From an uncultured Bacilli bacterium (GTDB lineage Bacteria; Bacillota_I; Bacilli_A; RF39; UBA660), in contig CAJUQG010000003.1 in the NCBI GenBank assembly GCA_910588025.1, positions 17,149 through 81,148 of the forward strand: 64,000 bases of DNA, in the 5' to 3' direction. Every line of letters starts with the position of its first letter. The first letter of the stretch is position 1. The translations under genes were made by a program, and so were the position numbers. Positions 17,796 through 28,400 of this stretch are shown one piece after another. The notes beneath the pieces are model-generated. The model was not told the origin of the DNA. It saw nothing but the letters and a program-made list of their open reading frames with translations, and did no database searches.

Positions 17796-18662
17796 ATGGA
17801 AAAAAAGGAAATCAATTTATCTATCGACGAAATATTACATTGTCCTATTATAGGTGAAGGATCAGAAGGAATTGTTTATCGATATGTTGATAATATTTTA
17901 ATAAAAATTTATCGCAAACAAATATATTGGATGAAAGACTCTTTACAACTTTTAGACTTACCCGATAAAATTTATGATAAATCTTCTTTACAAGTCAAAA
18001 ATTATCAGGATCAATTTACTTTTCATAAACGTGATGAATTAGATTATATTAAATTATATGAAAGAGATACACTTGCAGAAATTGGAAAAAAAAGAAATGA
18101 TGTAAAAAGAACACAGTTGCCAATTGGTCCTGTTTTTATTAGTCACCGTTTTAGTGGATGTTTTTTTCAAGCTGTCTCTGGCATTCCTATTCATCATCTT
18201 ATGTTTTTACCATTATTTTATAAACGGAAGATCGGAAGATCGCTGATTGAAGATATACAAGAATTGGTAAAGAATTTTGTATATCCTATTGATTTAAACA
18301 ATAGCCCTTTTTCAGAAACTACTATTTTAAATGAATTCGGACATTATAATATAGTTCGAGGCCACTCTCATGTTTACATTAAACTTGGAAAACAAAAAAC
18401 AAATTTAATTGATTTAGATGGAAAATCTACCATTTATACAGATTATTTTGATGAAACGTTATATCAATATACTTTGCATAGCTTGTGTATTTTACTGTTA
18501 GAATTTTTATATGGATTAGTTTATATGAATGAGTATTATGAAGATATCGATGTTTTTGCTTATGAAATTCAAAAATTAGGTCTTTCTGAAGTTTTTGCAT
18601 CTCATGTTGCCCATGGGCAAATTCAAGATTTCAATGAAATTACACGAAGTTTGAAACTTTAA
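17796..18662 (+). CDS. Protein-kinase-fold-like protein of unknown role
   Basis: 288 residues, one of only two convincing plus-strand genes. AAAAGGAG precedes the ATG. The N-terminus reads IIGEGSEGIVYRYVDNILIK, resembling a kinase glycine-rich loop followed by a strand with the ATP-binding Lys. Further on, GHYNIVRGHSHVYI and NLIDLDGKS resemble a degenerate catalytic loop and a metal-binding Asp. A hydrophobic helix (LHSLCILLLEFLYGLVY) follows. No classical HRD motif, so it may be an atypical kinase or a pseudokinase. It is divergent from the repeat lipoprotein gene and ends in a bidirectional terminator. Confidence 0.6.
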   Translation: MEKKEINLSIDEILHCPIIGEGSEGIVYRYVDNILIKIYRKQIYWMKDSLQLLDLPDKIYDKSSLQVKNYQDQFTFHKRDELDYIKLYERDTLAEIGKKRNDVKRTQLPIGPVFISHRFSGCFFQAVSGIPIHHLMFLPLFYKRKIGRSLIEDIQELVKNFVYPIDLNNSPFSETTILNEFGHYNIVRGHSHVYIKLGKQKTNLIDLDGKSTIYTDYFDETLYQYTLHSLCILLLEFLYGLVYMNEYYEDIDVFAYEIQKLGLSEVFASHVAHGQIQDFNEITRSLKL

Positions 18663-18664
18663 AA

Positions 18665-18694
18665 AAAGTCTCTATTTGATCATAGGGACTTTTT
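18665..18694. terminator. Bidirectional intrinsic terminator
   Basis: Stem AAAGTC-CTAT / ATAG-GACTTT around TTGATC, with A-rich 5' and T-rich 3' flanks. It serves both the plus-strand kinase-like gene and the minus-strand surface protein gene that converge here. Confidence 0.85.
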
Positions 18695-18701
18695 CAAGCA
18701 T

Positions 18702-21700
18702 TTAAATTTTCATTTTACTTTTTTTATAATATAGATATCCAATACCAACTAGTGAAAGGATGGAAATGATTCCATAACTAGCTACAGAAGAAATACCCGT
18801 TTGAGGATTCTTTATTTTTCGAATTGTCATCTCATGAGTTAATTTCATACCATTTACTTCGATAGTAAACGTAACTTTTCCAGGATTTATTCCTGTAATG
18901 ATTCCAGATTCATCAATCGTAGCAATGGATTCATCACTTGATGAATAAGTATAAATTAAATCATCTGTAACATCGGTTGGATTTAAAGTAACATTTAATT
19001 TTGTTGTATCTCCAACATTTAATTCATTCACTGGATTTTCTAACGAAATACTTTCTAAATGAACTTCTGTTACATTTACTTCTACACTTTTTTCAAGGTC
19101 TTTATAAGTTGCAGTAATGGTTACAGTTCCTTCTTTTTTACCTGTTACGATACCAAATTCATTTACTATAGCTATTTCTTCATCGCTACTTGTCCATTTA
19201 ATTTGGTCTTTTTCAGTTGTATTTTCCGGTGTTACTAATACTTCTAATTGTTTTTCTTCTTTTCTTTTTATTTCTAATTTATCAGTTGCAAATTCCATAT
19301 CTGTAATAGGAATGATTTCTACTTCTACTGTTACAGTTACTTTCATACCGTTTGATAATGATCCTGTAATCACTGATAATCCAGCATTTTTAGCTGTTAC
19401 AATACCAGAATCATTTACAGTTGCAACTGATTCATTATTACTTGTCCAAGTAATTGTTTGATCTGTCGCGTTTTCTGGATTAATTTTTGTTACTATAGTA
19501 GATGTTGTACCTTTTAATACTTTGATGTTATCTTTAGAAACTAAATGAAAGCTTGTTACTGGAATGACAACTTTTACAGTTATTTTGTCTTCTTTGGCAC
19601 CAGATTTTGCTGTAATGATTGCTGTACCAGCATTTTTAGCAGTAATCATACCTAGATTATTGACACTGACAATATTATTATCACTACTTGACCAGTTTAA
19701 TGTATCTGAGTTATCACTTGGTTCTACTTTAGCTGTTAAATTATTTGTTGTATTGATATTCATTGTAATTTCTTTTTGGCTATTAATTGTAACCCTAGTG
19801 GTAGGAATGGTTACCGTAACATTTAATGAAGCAGTTAACCCATTTGAAGTTGTTGCTGTAATGGTTGCAGTACCTTTTCCAACTGATTTTACAACGCCGT
19901 TATTGTTTATTGTTGCAACACTGTTATCACTACTTGTCCAAGTAATGGTTTTATCACTAGAGGTTATATTAGGTGTTAATTTTACTTCTAATTTTTCTTC
20001 TTGTCCTTTTCCTTCTAATGTTAGTGAATCTTTATTTAATTCTATTTTAGTAATTGGATCAATGACTGTAATTGTAGAAGTTACAGTTTCTTTGTGTTGA
20101 GGGTTCATGTTACTAGTCCAAGTTGCCGTAATAATTGCAGTACTTGCAGAACCATCATTTGGTGAAATTGCTGTTACTTTTCCAAATTGATCAACAGTAG
20201 CTACAGAAGGATTACTACTTGTCCAAGTAATCAATCCAGTTTCTTCTGCACCAGTAGTTGGTGTAGCAATTAAATCAATTGTTTCTCCCTTTTTTAAAGT
20301 TTGATTTGGAATATTGATATTTAAGCCTTCTACTTCTTTTAGTACTTTAATTTTTCTTGTTTTTGTAATACTTCCACTTTGAATTGTTAGTGTAGTTTCT
20401 CCAGCATTTTTAGCAGTAATTAGTCCACTATTATCAACGGTTGCAATTGTGTTATCTAAAACACTCCAAGTGATAGTTTTATCATTTGCATTTGCTGGGA
20501 TGACACTAGCTATTACTTTTTGTGTTTGATTTGGAAGTAATGTAATCGTATCTGTAATATCAATAGAAATATCTGTAACAGGAACATTTACGTTTACTTT
20601 AACAGAATCAGAATGATTACCTACCGTTAACGTAATCGTTGCTTCTCCACCATCTATCGCTGTTACTTTTCCAAATTGATCAACAGTAGCTACAGAGGTA
20701 TTACTACTGGTCCATTTTAATGTATCTGTAGTATCTGATGGTGTTACAACTCCAGTTAGTGTTTTTGTAGTATTTTTATCTATTGTAAAATCGGTTTCAT
20801 TAATGGTAACACTTGTTGCAGGTGAAGTAACATTAAGTACTACACTATCTGTAAATTTTTCTGATGTCTCATTGGAAGTTGCAGTTACACTAATAGTTAT
20901 AGTCCCATTTTTTAAGATGCTTACTACCCCATTATTATTTACAGTAGCTACAGAGGTATTACTACTTGTCCAAGTATAATTAATCGTATCACTTGTTGTA
21001 CTTGGAGTTGTCTTAGTTGTAAGAGTAATTGGACCACTTAATGTATTTTTGTTTATTTCTAGTGTATTATTTGTAATTTCGTTATTACTAATATTTACAC
21101 CACGCAAGTGTTCTTTTACGTTTACTACTACTTCAAATTCTTTTTGGAAAGCAGTTACTTTGATTTTAGCAGTACCAATTTTTAAACCAGTTACTACGCC
21201 ATTTTCTACTTTTACTACATCGAGTCCGTCAGTTATTTGATAAGTGAAATTTTTATCATCGGTTGTATCTTTTGGTGAATAATCAACTACAATATTATCA
21301 TTTTTATTAGAGCTTCCTAAATCAATTTCTAGTGTTGGTGTTGTTAAATTAATACTACTTTCAATCACAGGAACTCTTATAAATACACTTTCATTCACAC
21401 CATTTACGGTTACTGGTGTAAGCGTTTGTCCGCCATCTGTTATTTTATTTGCTTCAATGTTTGTTAAAGTAATATCTGTTTTACCAGAAGCAGTTTCTAG
21501 TACTTCAAAAGTAATATCTCCAATATCTAAACTAGTATTGGTTGGAGCACCCATATACATGATTGACCAAACTAAAAGTCCGTTTCCTTCATCCATTACA
21601 TTTTCACTTGGGCTTGGATTTTTTGTTGTTGGATTGTAACTTATTAATTTTAATTTTGTAGGGTCATAATTGATGAAGAAAGAAAGTGAATTAAATTCTT

Positions 21701-21932
21701 TATCGTTTTCAAAATCTAAGTGGTACGTTACTGTTTTTTTACTACCACTTTCACTACGATCAATGATGGCATCTTGACCATTTTGAGCAGCGATAACTGG
21801 ATTTGTTACACTTACTTTCAGGGTTGGAGTTGCATCTGCTACTGCATAGGCAATGACAGATACAAAACAGATTACACTAATGATTAAACCAGTCCACTTT
21901 TGTTTTAATTTCCATTTTCTTTTTTTTGTCAT
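18702..21932 (-). CDS. Cohesin-like, Ig-repeat (Big_2) surface protein with NPQTG sorting signal
   Basis: 1076 residues from the ATG at 21932 (AGAGGTG upstream; an in-frame GTG lies at 21941). Signal peptide WTGLIISVICFVSVIAYAVA. Residues about 35-190 resemble a cohesin: a LSFFINYDPTKLKLISY strand pair, later SLDIGDITFEVLE and DITLTNIEANKITDGG. About ten Big_2 Ig-like repeats follow, each closing with a pattern such as IATVDNSGLITAKNAG. The C-terminus is a sortase signal: NPQTG (about residue 1042), a hydrophobic span ISILSLVGIGYLYY, then KKSKMKI. NPQT-type motifs are associated with class B sortases, and one lies at 51052-51759. I infer a wall-anchored receptor for the dockerin proteins encoded next to it. 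The binding itself is not shown by the sequence. Confidence 0.88.
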   Translation of the reverse strand: MTKKRKWKLKQKWTGLIISVICFVSVIAYAVADATPTLKVSVTNPVIAAQNGQDAIIDRSESGSKKTVTYHLDFENDKEFNSLSFFINYDPTKLKLISYNPTTKNPSPSENVMDEGNGLLVWSIMYMGAPTNTSLDIGDITFEVLETASGKTDITLTNIEANKITDGGQTLTPVTVNGVNESVFIRVPVIESSINLTTPTLEIDLGSSNKNDNIVVDYSPKDTTDDKNFTYQITDGLDVVKVENGVVTGLKIGTAKIKVTAFQKEFEVVVNVKEHLRGVNISNNEITNNTLEINKNTLSGPITLTTKTTPSTTSDTINYTWTSSNTSVATVNNNGVVSILKNGTITISVTATSNETSEKFTDSVVLNVTSPATSVTINETDFTIDKNTTKTLTGVVTPSDTTDTLKWTSSNTSVATVDQFGKVTAIDGGEATITLTVGNHSDSVKVNVNVPVTDISIDITDTITLLPNQTQKVIASVIPANANDKTITWSVLDNTIATVDNSGLITAKNAGETTLTIQSGSITKTRKIKVLKEVEGLNINIPNQTLKKGETIDLIATPTTGAEETGLITWTSSNPSVATVDQFGKVTAISPNDGSASTAIITATWTSNMNPQHKETVTSTITVIDPITKIELNKDSLTLEGKGQEEKLEVKLTPNITSSDKTITWTSSDNSVATINNNGVVKSVGKGTATITATTSNGLTASLNVTVTIPTTRVTINSQKEITMNINTTNNLTAKVEPSDNSDTLNWSSSDNNIVSVNNLGMITAKNAGTAIITAKSGAKEDKITVKVVIPVTSFHLVSKDNIKVLKGTTSTIVTKINPENATDQTITWTSNNESVATVNDSGIVTAKNAGLSVITGSLSNGMKVTVTVEVEIIPITDMEFATDKLEIKRKEEKQLEVLVTPENTTEKDQIKWTSSDEEIAIVNEFGIVTGKKEGTVTITATYKDLEKSVEVNVTEVHLESISLENPVNELNVGDTTKLNVTLNPTDVTDDLIYTYSSSDESIATIDESGIITGINPGKVTFTIEVNGMKLTHEMTIRKIKNPQTGISSVASYGIISILSLVGIGYLYYKKSKMKI

Positions 21933-22007
21933 AGTAAACACCTCTATTATTAAGTTTATTTTATCATTTTCTTTGATTAATTACTATCTATTTTCTTCTA
22001 TTTTACA

Positions 22008-22895
22008 CTATTCACTTTTTAAGCCAAGACTTCTTCTTAAGATATAGTACACATCTCCAGCATCAATACGATTGTTGTTATTGATATCTCCTCGGATTAA
22101 CTCTTCAGCAGTTGGTTTATTTAATCCAAGACTCATTCTAAGAGCAAGATAATGATCCAACGGATTTATTTTACCATCACCATTAATATCTCCTTTTAAA
22201 TAATCAAGAACTGTTACTTTGGTTTGTAATGTTTTCATACCATAACTTGCAGTAACGTTTGTTTCACCACTTTGATTGGCTTTTATTTTTCCATTACTAT
22301 CTATACTTACTAATGTATTATTTTTAGAAGTAAAGGTGACTTTATTTGGAGAAATGATTAGTCCATTTGGAACATACATTTCTAATTGATAAGTTTCTCC
22401 TACACTTAGTTTTAAATCACTTGCATTTAATTTTAATTCATCATAATTTACAATATTTATTTCCTTTTCTAAATTATTAGGAGATAAAGGTGTCGAATCT
22501 GCAAATGATAATTTGGGATTTTCTAATTTTAAATTAGCACTACAAGTATTTTCTTTTGCTTTTAAAGTAACTTTTAACATAGTAAAATCTTCTTTTGTTC
22601 CCATTAAATTACTGTAAGCAAATTTTTTACTTTTTTCATAATATGTAGCGAATGGATTTTGTATCTCCACTTTAACTACATCAAAACAAGTTTCATCACT
22701 TACGGAAATGATTCCACCTGCAGATATTAATTCAGATCCCTGAATACTACTAAATATAAGATTTTGAGTGAATTCTTCTGTTATTTCAAATAATTCATTT
22801 CCTTCCCATGCTATATTGGCGGAAGAACTTGCGTATACACACATGGGTATTGCTAAGAGCAATAAAAAGGAGATGAAAATATGATTTTTCTTCAT
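22008..22895 (-). CDS. Small secreted protein with cohesin-like module, Ig-like region and dockerin
   Basis: 295 residues; GAAAGGAGAG precedes the ATG. Signal peptide FISFLLLLAIPMCVYAS. Residues about 23-140 align by eye with the N-terminal module of the next upstream gene (IQGSELISAGGIISVSDETC against IQGSEIISVGGEISSSDNTC; NPKLSFADSTPLSP against KPKLAFADDTGLSP). A Big_2-like stretch follows (LSVGETYQLEMYVP, KIKANQSGETNVTASYG). The end is a two-repeat type I dockerin with calcium loops DINGDGKINPLD and DINNNNRIDAGD. Carrying both module types, it could act as an adaptor. It lies 18 nt after its neighbour's stop, implying co-transcription. Confidence 0.87.
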   Translation of the reverse strand: MKKNHIFISFLLLLAIPMCVYASSSANIAWEGNELFEITEEFTQNLIFSSIQGSELISAGGIISVSDETCFDVVKVEIQNPFATYYEKSKKFAYSNLMGTKEDFTMLKVTLKAKENTCSANLKLENPKLSFADSTPLSPNNLEKEINIVNYDELKLNASDLKLSVGETYQLEMYVPNGLIISPNKVTFTSKNNTLVSIDSNGKIKANQSGETNVTASYGMKTLQTKVTVLDYLKGDINGDGKINPLDHYLALRMSLGLNKPTAEELIRGDINNNNRIDAGDVYYILRRSLGLKSE

Positions 22896-22913
22896 ACAAA
22901 CTCTCCTTTCTAA

Positions 22914-25277
22914 TTATTCATGATAGCGATTTGATCTTGATTTTCTTGCTTCTTCTTTTCTTAAAGCTTCTTTTTCGCGATTTAATCGTTCTTGTTCATA
23001 TAATAGTTTTAATTTTTTAGAATCTTTGGTTTCAATTGCTTCATTAATAGCATCAAAGATTTCATCTTTTGTGACAATTTCATCATATGGATCATATGGA
23101 ATTTCTTCATATTTTGCTTCTTTTGTATTTTCTTTGTCTTCTTTAAATTTCGTTTCTAATTCTTTTTCTGGATAACCAGTGTATTGATTTAATACTCCTC
23201 CAGCTTCTACAACATCATCATCTGTTCCATTTTTAGATCCAAAATTAAATTCAGGTTTAAATTCAATTACTGGCGATGAAGGTGACGCTCCATGAGCATC
23301 TACTACTGGAATTTTTGGAGTTTCTTCTTCTTTTCTTTTCTTTAGTAATAAAATTAGAATAAAGGTTAATATTCCAATTAATAATAATGATCCAAAAAGT
23401 AATAACCATTGTCCAAGAGTAAGTCCTAAAAAGGTACTCTTTCCTTCTTTTGTAACATTTAAACGGTAGTATTGAACGAATCCATTTTCATCTGTTACTT
23501 TAATTAAAATAGCATTGTTTCCTTCTCTTAAATTTTCATTTCCTATAATTTCTACTTGGGAATTTTCAAATTCAGGAATAGCAGTAATATCAAGTTTATT
23601 TACTTTTCCTGTTACAGAAACTTCATATTCATATTTATTTGATTCAAATCTTGGAGATATTTCTCCGTTTGTAATAATTAAATCTTTTAATTTATTTTGA
23701 TTTACTTTTTCACTACGATTTACATTAATTGTATAAACTCTTAAAGAGCCATCTTCTGCTCTTACCTCAATAGTAACTACATTCATTCCAATTTTAAAAT
23801 TGTCATTTCCTATAATACTAACAGAGGCATTTTTATCTTCAGCAAATAATTTTAAATCTAGTGATTCAACATCATTTGGTACTGTGATATTATAACTATT
23901 ATTATTTTTATCAAATCCTGGTTTTAATTCTCCATCATTTACCATAATACTTTCTAAGTAATTATTAGCAGATTTTGAAGGAGCGTTTGTATTAGATGCT
24001 GATTTACGATTTACATTAACAATATAAACTTTTTCAGAACCATCTTCTGCTGTAACTGTAATACGTACAGTATTTACTCCTTCTTTCCAACCATTGTTAC
24101 CACTTATTTTTACAGTAGCTTTTTCATCGTTTGGAAGAGCTGTTACATTTAAACCAGTAATGTTATTATTTACACTAATATTATAAGATGTTACATCTTT
24201 GTTAAAAGTTGGAATTAAAGTAAATCCTGAAACATCTAAGCTTTTTAGAGTTGCATCACTATTTTTAGCTGGAACATCTGGTTGTTCATCTCTTTTTGTT
24301 ACTGCTACTTCATATGTTTTTGTTGTTCCATCTTCTGCTTTTACAATGATACTACAAGTTGTTGTTTTATCAGTAAGATTACATGTTTCGCCACTTACAA
24401 TCGATGCTTTATCATGATTTGGAATGGCATCAAATTTTACACTAGTCGCATTAGAAGCTGTTTCCATTGTGTAACTTGTTGTATTTGGAGTAAAGGATGG
24501 TGATAAAGTATTACCAGTAGATGTTAAAGATTTTAGGGTTGCATCATTGCTTTTTCCTGGAACAACTGGATCTGGATCTTTTTTTGTAACTACTACTTTG
24601 TAAGTTTTTGTTGTTCCGTCTTCTGCTTTTACGGTAATATTACAAGTTGTTACTTTAGAAGATAAATTACATGTTCTACCACTTGTTACACTTGCTTTTG
24701 GATCTGTTACTGAAGTATTAAAGGTGATACTTCCTGTATTAGCTGGAATACTATCAATAGTATAATTAGTAGTTCCAGCGTTAAAGGCTGGTGAAAGTGT
24801 ACCTACACTTGGTGATAATGATTTTAAAGTTGCATCACTACCAGCTGCTCTTACTGTGATTGTTTTTGAGAATGTTGCTGGAGATAATCCTGTATCATCT
24901 GCGAATGCTAATTTTGGTTTTGTAATATTGATTGTAGCTGTACAAGGAGAGGATCCAGCTGTAAATTTAACAGTTGTAAGTTGCGTGTCATTTCTTGTAC
25001 CATTTAAATCAGTCCATGCAAATTTTCTAGAACCAGTATAACTTAGACAAGTATTATCTGAAGATGATATTTCCCCACCTACAGAAATGATTTCTGATCC
25101 TTGAATACCAGTTGCCCAAATAGTCATTGTTAATTCTTGTCCAACGAGAACTGTATCATTACCACGCCATTCAAATCTTGCAGTAGTACCATCTGCAGCA
25201 AAAGATTGTGGTAATCCTGCTGCTATTAATAAGCTTATAGCAATGGATAAGATTCCTATTCTTAATTTTCGTTTCAT
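22914..25277 (-). CDS. Membrane-anchored cohesin-like/cadherin-like repeat protein with cytoplasmic tail
   Basis: 787 residues from the ATG at 25277, with GGAGG 7 nt upstream; the TTG at 25295 is not preferred. Signal peptide GILSIAISLLIAAGLPQSFA. An N-terminal module (about 28-145) is homologous to that of the next gene. Five to six cadherin-like beta-sandwich repeats follow, marked by SNDATLKSL, L.P.F, YTI and AEDGTTKTY motifs. A membrane helix (WLLLFGSLLLIGILTFILIL, about 640) is followed by KKRKEEE and a charged tail of about 130 residues. The tail is presumably cytoplasmic, which is unusual for an adhesin. First gene of an operon with the dockerin-bearing protein. Confidence 0.87.
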   Translation of the reverse strand: MKRKLRIGILSIAISLLIAAGLPQSFAADGTTARFEWRGNDTVLVGQELTMTIWATGIQGSEIISVGGEISSSDNTCLSYTGSRKFAWTDLNGTRNDTQLTTVKFTAGSSPCTATINITKPKLAFADDTGLSPATFSKTITVRAAGSDATLKSLSPSVGTLSPAFNAGTTNYTIDSIPANTGSITFNTSVTDPKASVTSGRTCNLSSKVTTCNITVKAEDGTTKTYKVVVTKKDPDPVVPGKSNDATLKSLTSTGNTLSPSFTPNTTSYTMETASNATSVKFDAIPNHDKASIVSGETCNLTDKTTTCSIIVKAEDGTTKTYEVAVTKRDEQPDVPAKNSDATLKSLDVSGFTLIPTFNKDVTSYNISVNNNITGLNVTALPNDEKATVKISGNNGWKEGVNTVRITVTAEDGSEKVYIVNVNRKSASNTNAPSKSANNYLESIMVNDGELKPGFDKNNNSYNITVPNDVESLDLKLFAEDKNASVSIIGNDNFKIGMNVVTIEVRAEDGSLRVYTINVNRSEKVNQNKLKDLIITNGEISPRFESNKYEYEVSVTGKVNKLDITAIPEFENSQVEIIGNENLREGNNAILIKVTDENGFVQYYRLNVTKEGKSTFLGLTLGQWLLLFGSLLLIGILTFILILLLKKRKEEETPKIPVVDAHGASPSSPVIEFKPEFNFGSKNGTDDDVVEAGGVLNQYTGYPEKELETKFKEDKENTKEAKYEEIPYDPYDEIVTKDEIFDAINEAIETKDSKKLKLLYEQERLNREKEALRKEEARKSRSNRYHE

Positions 25278-25303
25278 TTTAAATCCTCCAAACAATATTT
25301 ATA

Positions 25304-25315
25304 GAGCATATGCTC
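25304..25315. promoter_or_regulatory. 12-bp perfect palindrome in the leader of a surface operon
   Basis: GAGCATATGCTC lies between the candidate -10 box and the ribosome site of the 22914-25277 gene. It could be an operator or a short RNA hairpin. No family assigned. Confidence 0.45.
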
Positions 25316-25330
25316 CTTATTATTAAATTT

Positions 25331-25360
25331 ATTATACAACTTTTATAACATTACTGTCTA
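25331..25360 (-). promoter_or_regulatory. Candidate promoter of the 25277-22008 operon
   Basis: Minus strand TAGACA (complement of 25355-25360), an 18-nt spacer and TATAAT (complement of 25331-25336). It is the only good match in the 198-nt gap. Confidence 0.65.
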
Positions 25361-25439
25361 CAAAATTCGACATTATTCTGCAAAATAAAAATGGGATGTT
25401 ATTTCTTTTTAGTCCTTCAAATTTGGGAATAAACTAATA

Positions 25440-25469
25440 GAAAAAAATGCAGACTTATTTTAGTCTACA
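25440..25469 (-). terminator. Intrinsic terminator of the 2431-residue protein gene
   Basis: Minus strand TGTAGACT / AGTCTGCA stem (25448-25455 with 25462-25469) followed by eight T, 7 nt beyond the stop codon. Confidence 0.85.
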
Positions 25470-25475
25470 TTTAAT

Positions 25476-28400
25476 TTATTCAATTGGTCTTGGATGAATA
25501 AAACTTCTCTCTAGATAATGGTTAATTACTTTTCCTGAATCTAGTGGGTCAATCTCTCCATCAATATTTATATCACCAGCGATTGCATATGCATTTAAAA
25601 GTTCTGTTCTTTCTAGATAATGGTTAATAATTTTTCCAGAATCTAATGGGTCAATTATTCCATCACCATTAACATCTCCAAGAACTACAATTGTTTTTGA
25701 ATCTTTTTCTACTCCATCAATTATTAATTTGATAACCATTCCAGTTCCAACATATTCATCTTCTGCTATTTCTGTGATTCCATCTTCTTGATAAATGAAT
25801 AGTTTGCTGTTTTCATTATCTAATTGATCTTTTAGTTCTGAAGGAGCGATTTCATCTGTAACAGATAAAATATAATCATCGTTAATTGTATGACCAAATG
25901 TTATAGAAGTAATTTTTTCTTCTACTACGTCGACACGATTTATTTTCACCACATAAGTTTCACTATTGCCATCTTCCGCTGTGACAACGATAGTAACTGA
26001 AGTTTCTCCAACTGGTAAATTATCTAGTGTTTTGGTACTTCCTGAAACATAATCTTCCCCATTTATTTTGATAAGAGCACCACTATGTTCTGAAGTAGCA
26101 ATGAAATCTATGGTATTTAAATCATTTGATAAATCTACTGTATATTCATACACTTCTTTACCAAAGCTTGGAGTAAGTGTTCCTGCTCCCACCGTTATAT
26201 TACTTAAGAAGGCATTATTACTTGGTGTTTTGGTATAAGCAATTTCATACGTTGTTTTAGTTGTGTTATCCTCAGCAGTTACTTCGACTTTAATCGTTCC
26301 ACTGGTATTTGGAAGATTTACGGTACTACTTGATTGTTCGACATCATTTACATAGTATTTTATACTTGCTAAGGTATCACTTAATGAGGCTTCTATTTTT
26401 AAAGAGGCAAGATTGTATGGAATATCTCCAATACTATAATGATTATCTGCTGCACTACCAAAGTTTGGAGTTAAAGCATATTCTTTGGTTGTATCTGTTA
26501 CATCCATCACTTTTAAATCTGTTAAAGAGGCATCATTACTTGCTGTATAATCTGCTCTTTCAATATCAACGGTATAAGTTTCTTCATCCCCATTTTGAGC
26601 AGTTACGACAATGGTTACGGTTGTTTTACCAACTGCTAAACTGCTAAATGTTTTGGTTAGTACTTCTTCTCCATTCATTGTTACAGTAGAAGTATTATCT
26701 TCTTTTGTCACATTTAATCTTACTGTATCTAAATCATTTGGAATGCTAATTTTATACGTTTTTACTTCTGGTTTAAATGGTTCACTTAAACTTAAAGCGT
26801 TATTTTCTTTATCAAATGCTTCGATATTCGATAAGTTGTTATTAAAAGAATTTACTTTGGTATAAGAAATCGTATAAGTTTTGGTAGCGATTTTATCTGC
26901 TGCTAGGACTCTTACTTCGACATTTTTTGCACCTAAGGCCGAATCAAGGGTTATTTCACAACTTGAGGCATCATGACAACTTGTAATTTCGTTGTTATCG
27001 TAATAATAAGATACCGTGGCATTGGTATTTGTCTTTCCAGCATTGATATGTAATTTATCTACTGCTTGGAAGATGTTTCCAATACTATAGTTTTCTTTTT
27101 CACTTTCAAATGTTACTTCATTTGTTCCATCGGTAAATGGATATTCATCTACTGATAAGGTATTTAGGGTTGCTTCATCACTTGCTGATATTTCAATGTT
27201 AAAGGTATAAGTTTTATCTGGGGCATTAGTATCTTCTGGATGAACCGTTAAGATAATTGGAGTATCTGCTACATTAAATGTCCCATTTCCATCTACGGTT
27301 GCTGCGGCAATAGATGGTATTCCTTCAATATCAATACTCGTGGTACCAAATGGTACTACGATAGTATACGTATCATTGGTTGGTGATAATGTTTCTTTTA
27401 GTGAACCAACATTTAATTTGACTTCTTTTAATGTCGCATTGGTTGAAGCTGGTTTTTTCACAGTAATGGTATAATGTTCTTCTGTATCATTTTCCGCTTT
27501 TACGGTAATGTGATAAATATTATCACCAGTTACTAATTCTAAGTCATTATCTTCTAATGTTACCGTTGAAGTTGGTTCTACGGCTTCGGCAAGTATTTCA
27601 GAAGCAAGTAATTTTTCTTTGGTTTCTTCTACATTGATTGTGTAGTTTTTCGTATTTTCAAAGTCAATCGCTTCTTCAAAGGTATAGGTACCTACGGTTA
27701 ATGTTTTTAAGTAGGCATTGCCATTTTTGGCACGATTTACTTTAATTTTATAAGTTAAAGTTTTGGTTGTATCTTCTGCTACAGTATGAATTTCAATGGT
27801 GTTTTCTCCAGTATTTAAACTATGAGTAGTATTTCCACTTGTTATCGAAGCATCCGTATCCGTAGTTTCTCCAGAAATAATAATGTTTTTGATTTCATTT
27901 CCAACATCTGGAATGGTATATTCATATACACCATCTTGTAAGGTTATTTCTGTTTCTGTATCTGACATATTAAACTTATAAGCTAATTTTTTTAAAGTAG
28001 CATCGGTTTTTGGTAATTTTATTATTTCAACATAGTATTTGGCTTCAATTCCTGATTCACTTGTAATGGTAAATTCTTTGGTTACAGTACCAGTGGAAAT
28101 GCTATAGGTATCAGAAGTTCCTGCATCAACACCTAAGTATTCGATTTGGGCTAAGGCACTATCCGATACAGCATCAAAGATGACTTTATCTACTGTACCA
28201 GGAATTGTTACAGTAAAACGATTTAATTGACTTGCGTGAGCATTGACAACAAATTCATTTCCCTCTGTATCTTTGATTTTTAATGATTTTAAAGAATTTA
28301 CTCTACTTTGTTCTCTTAGAATTTTCAAAGTATAAGTTTCTTTCTTACCATTTTCCGCGGTTACTTCAATGGTGAAGGTTTCATCGGAAGATGCTAGAGT

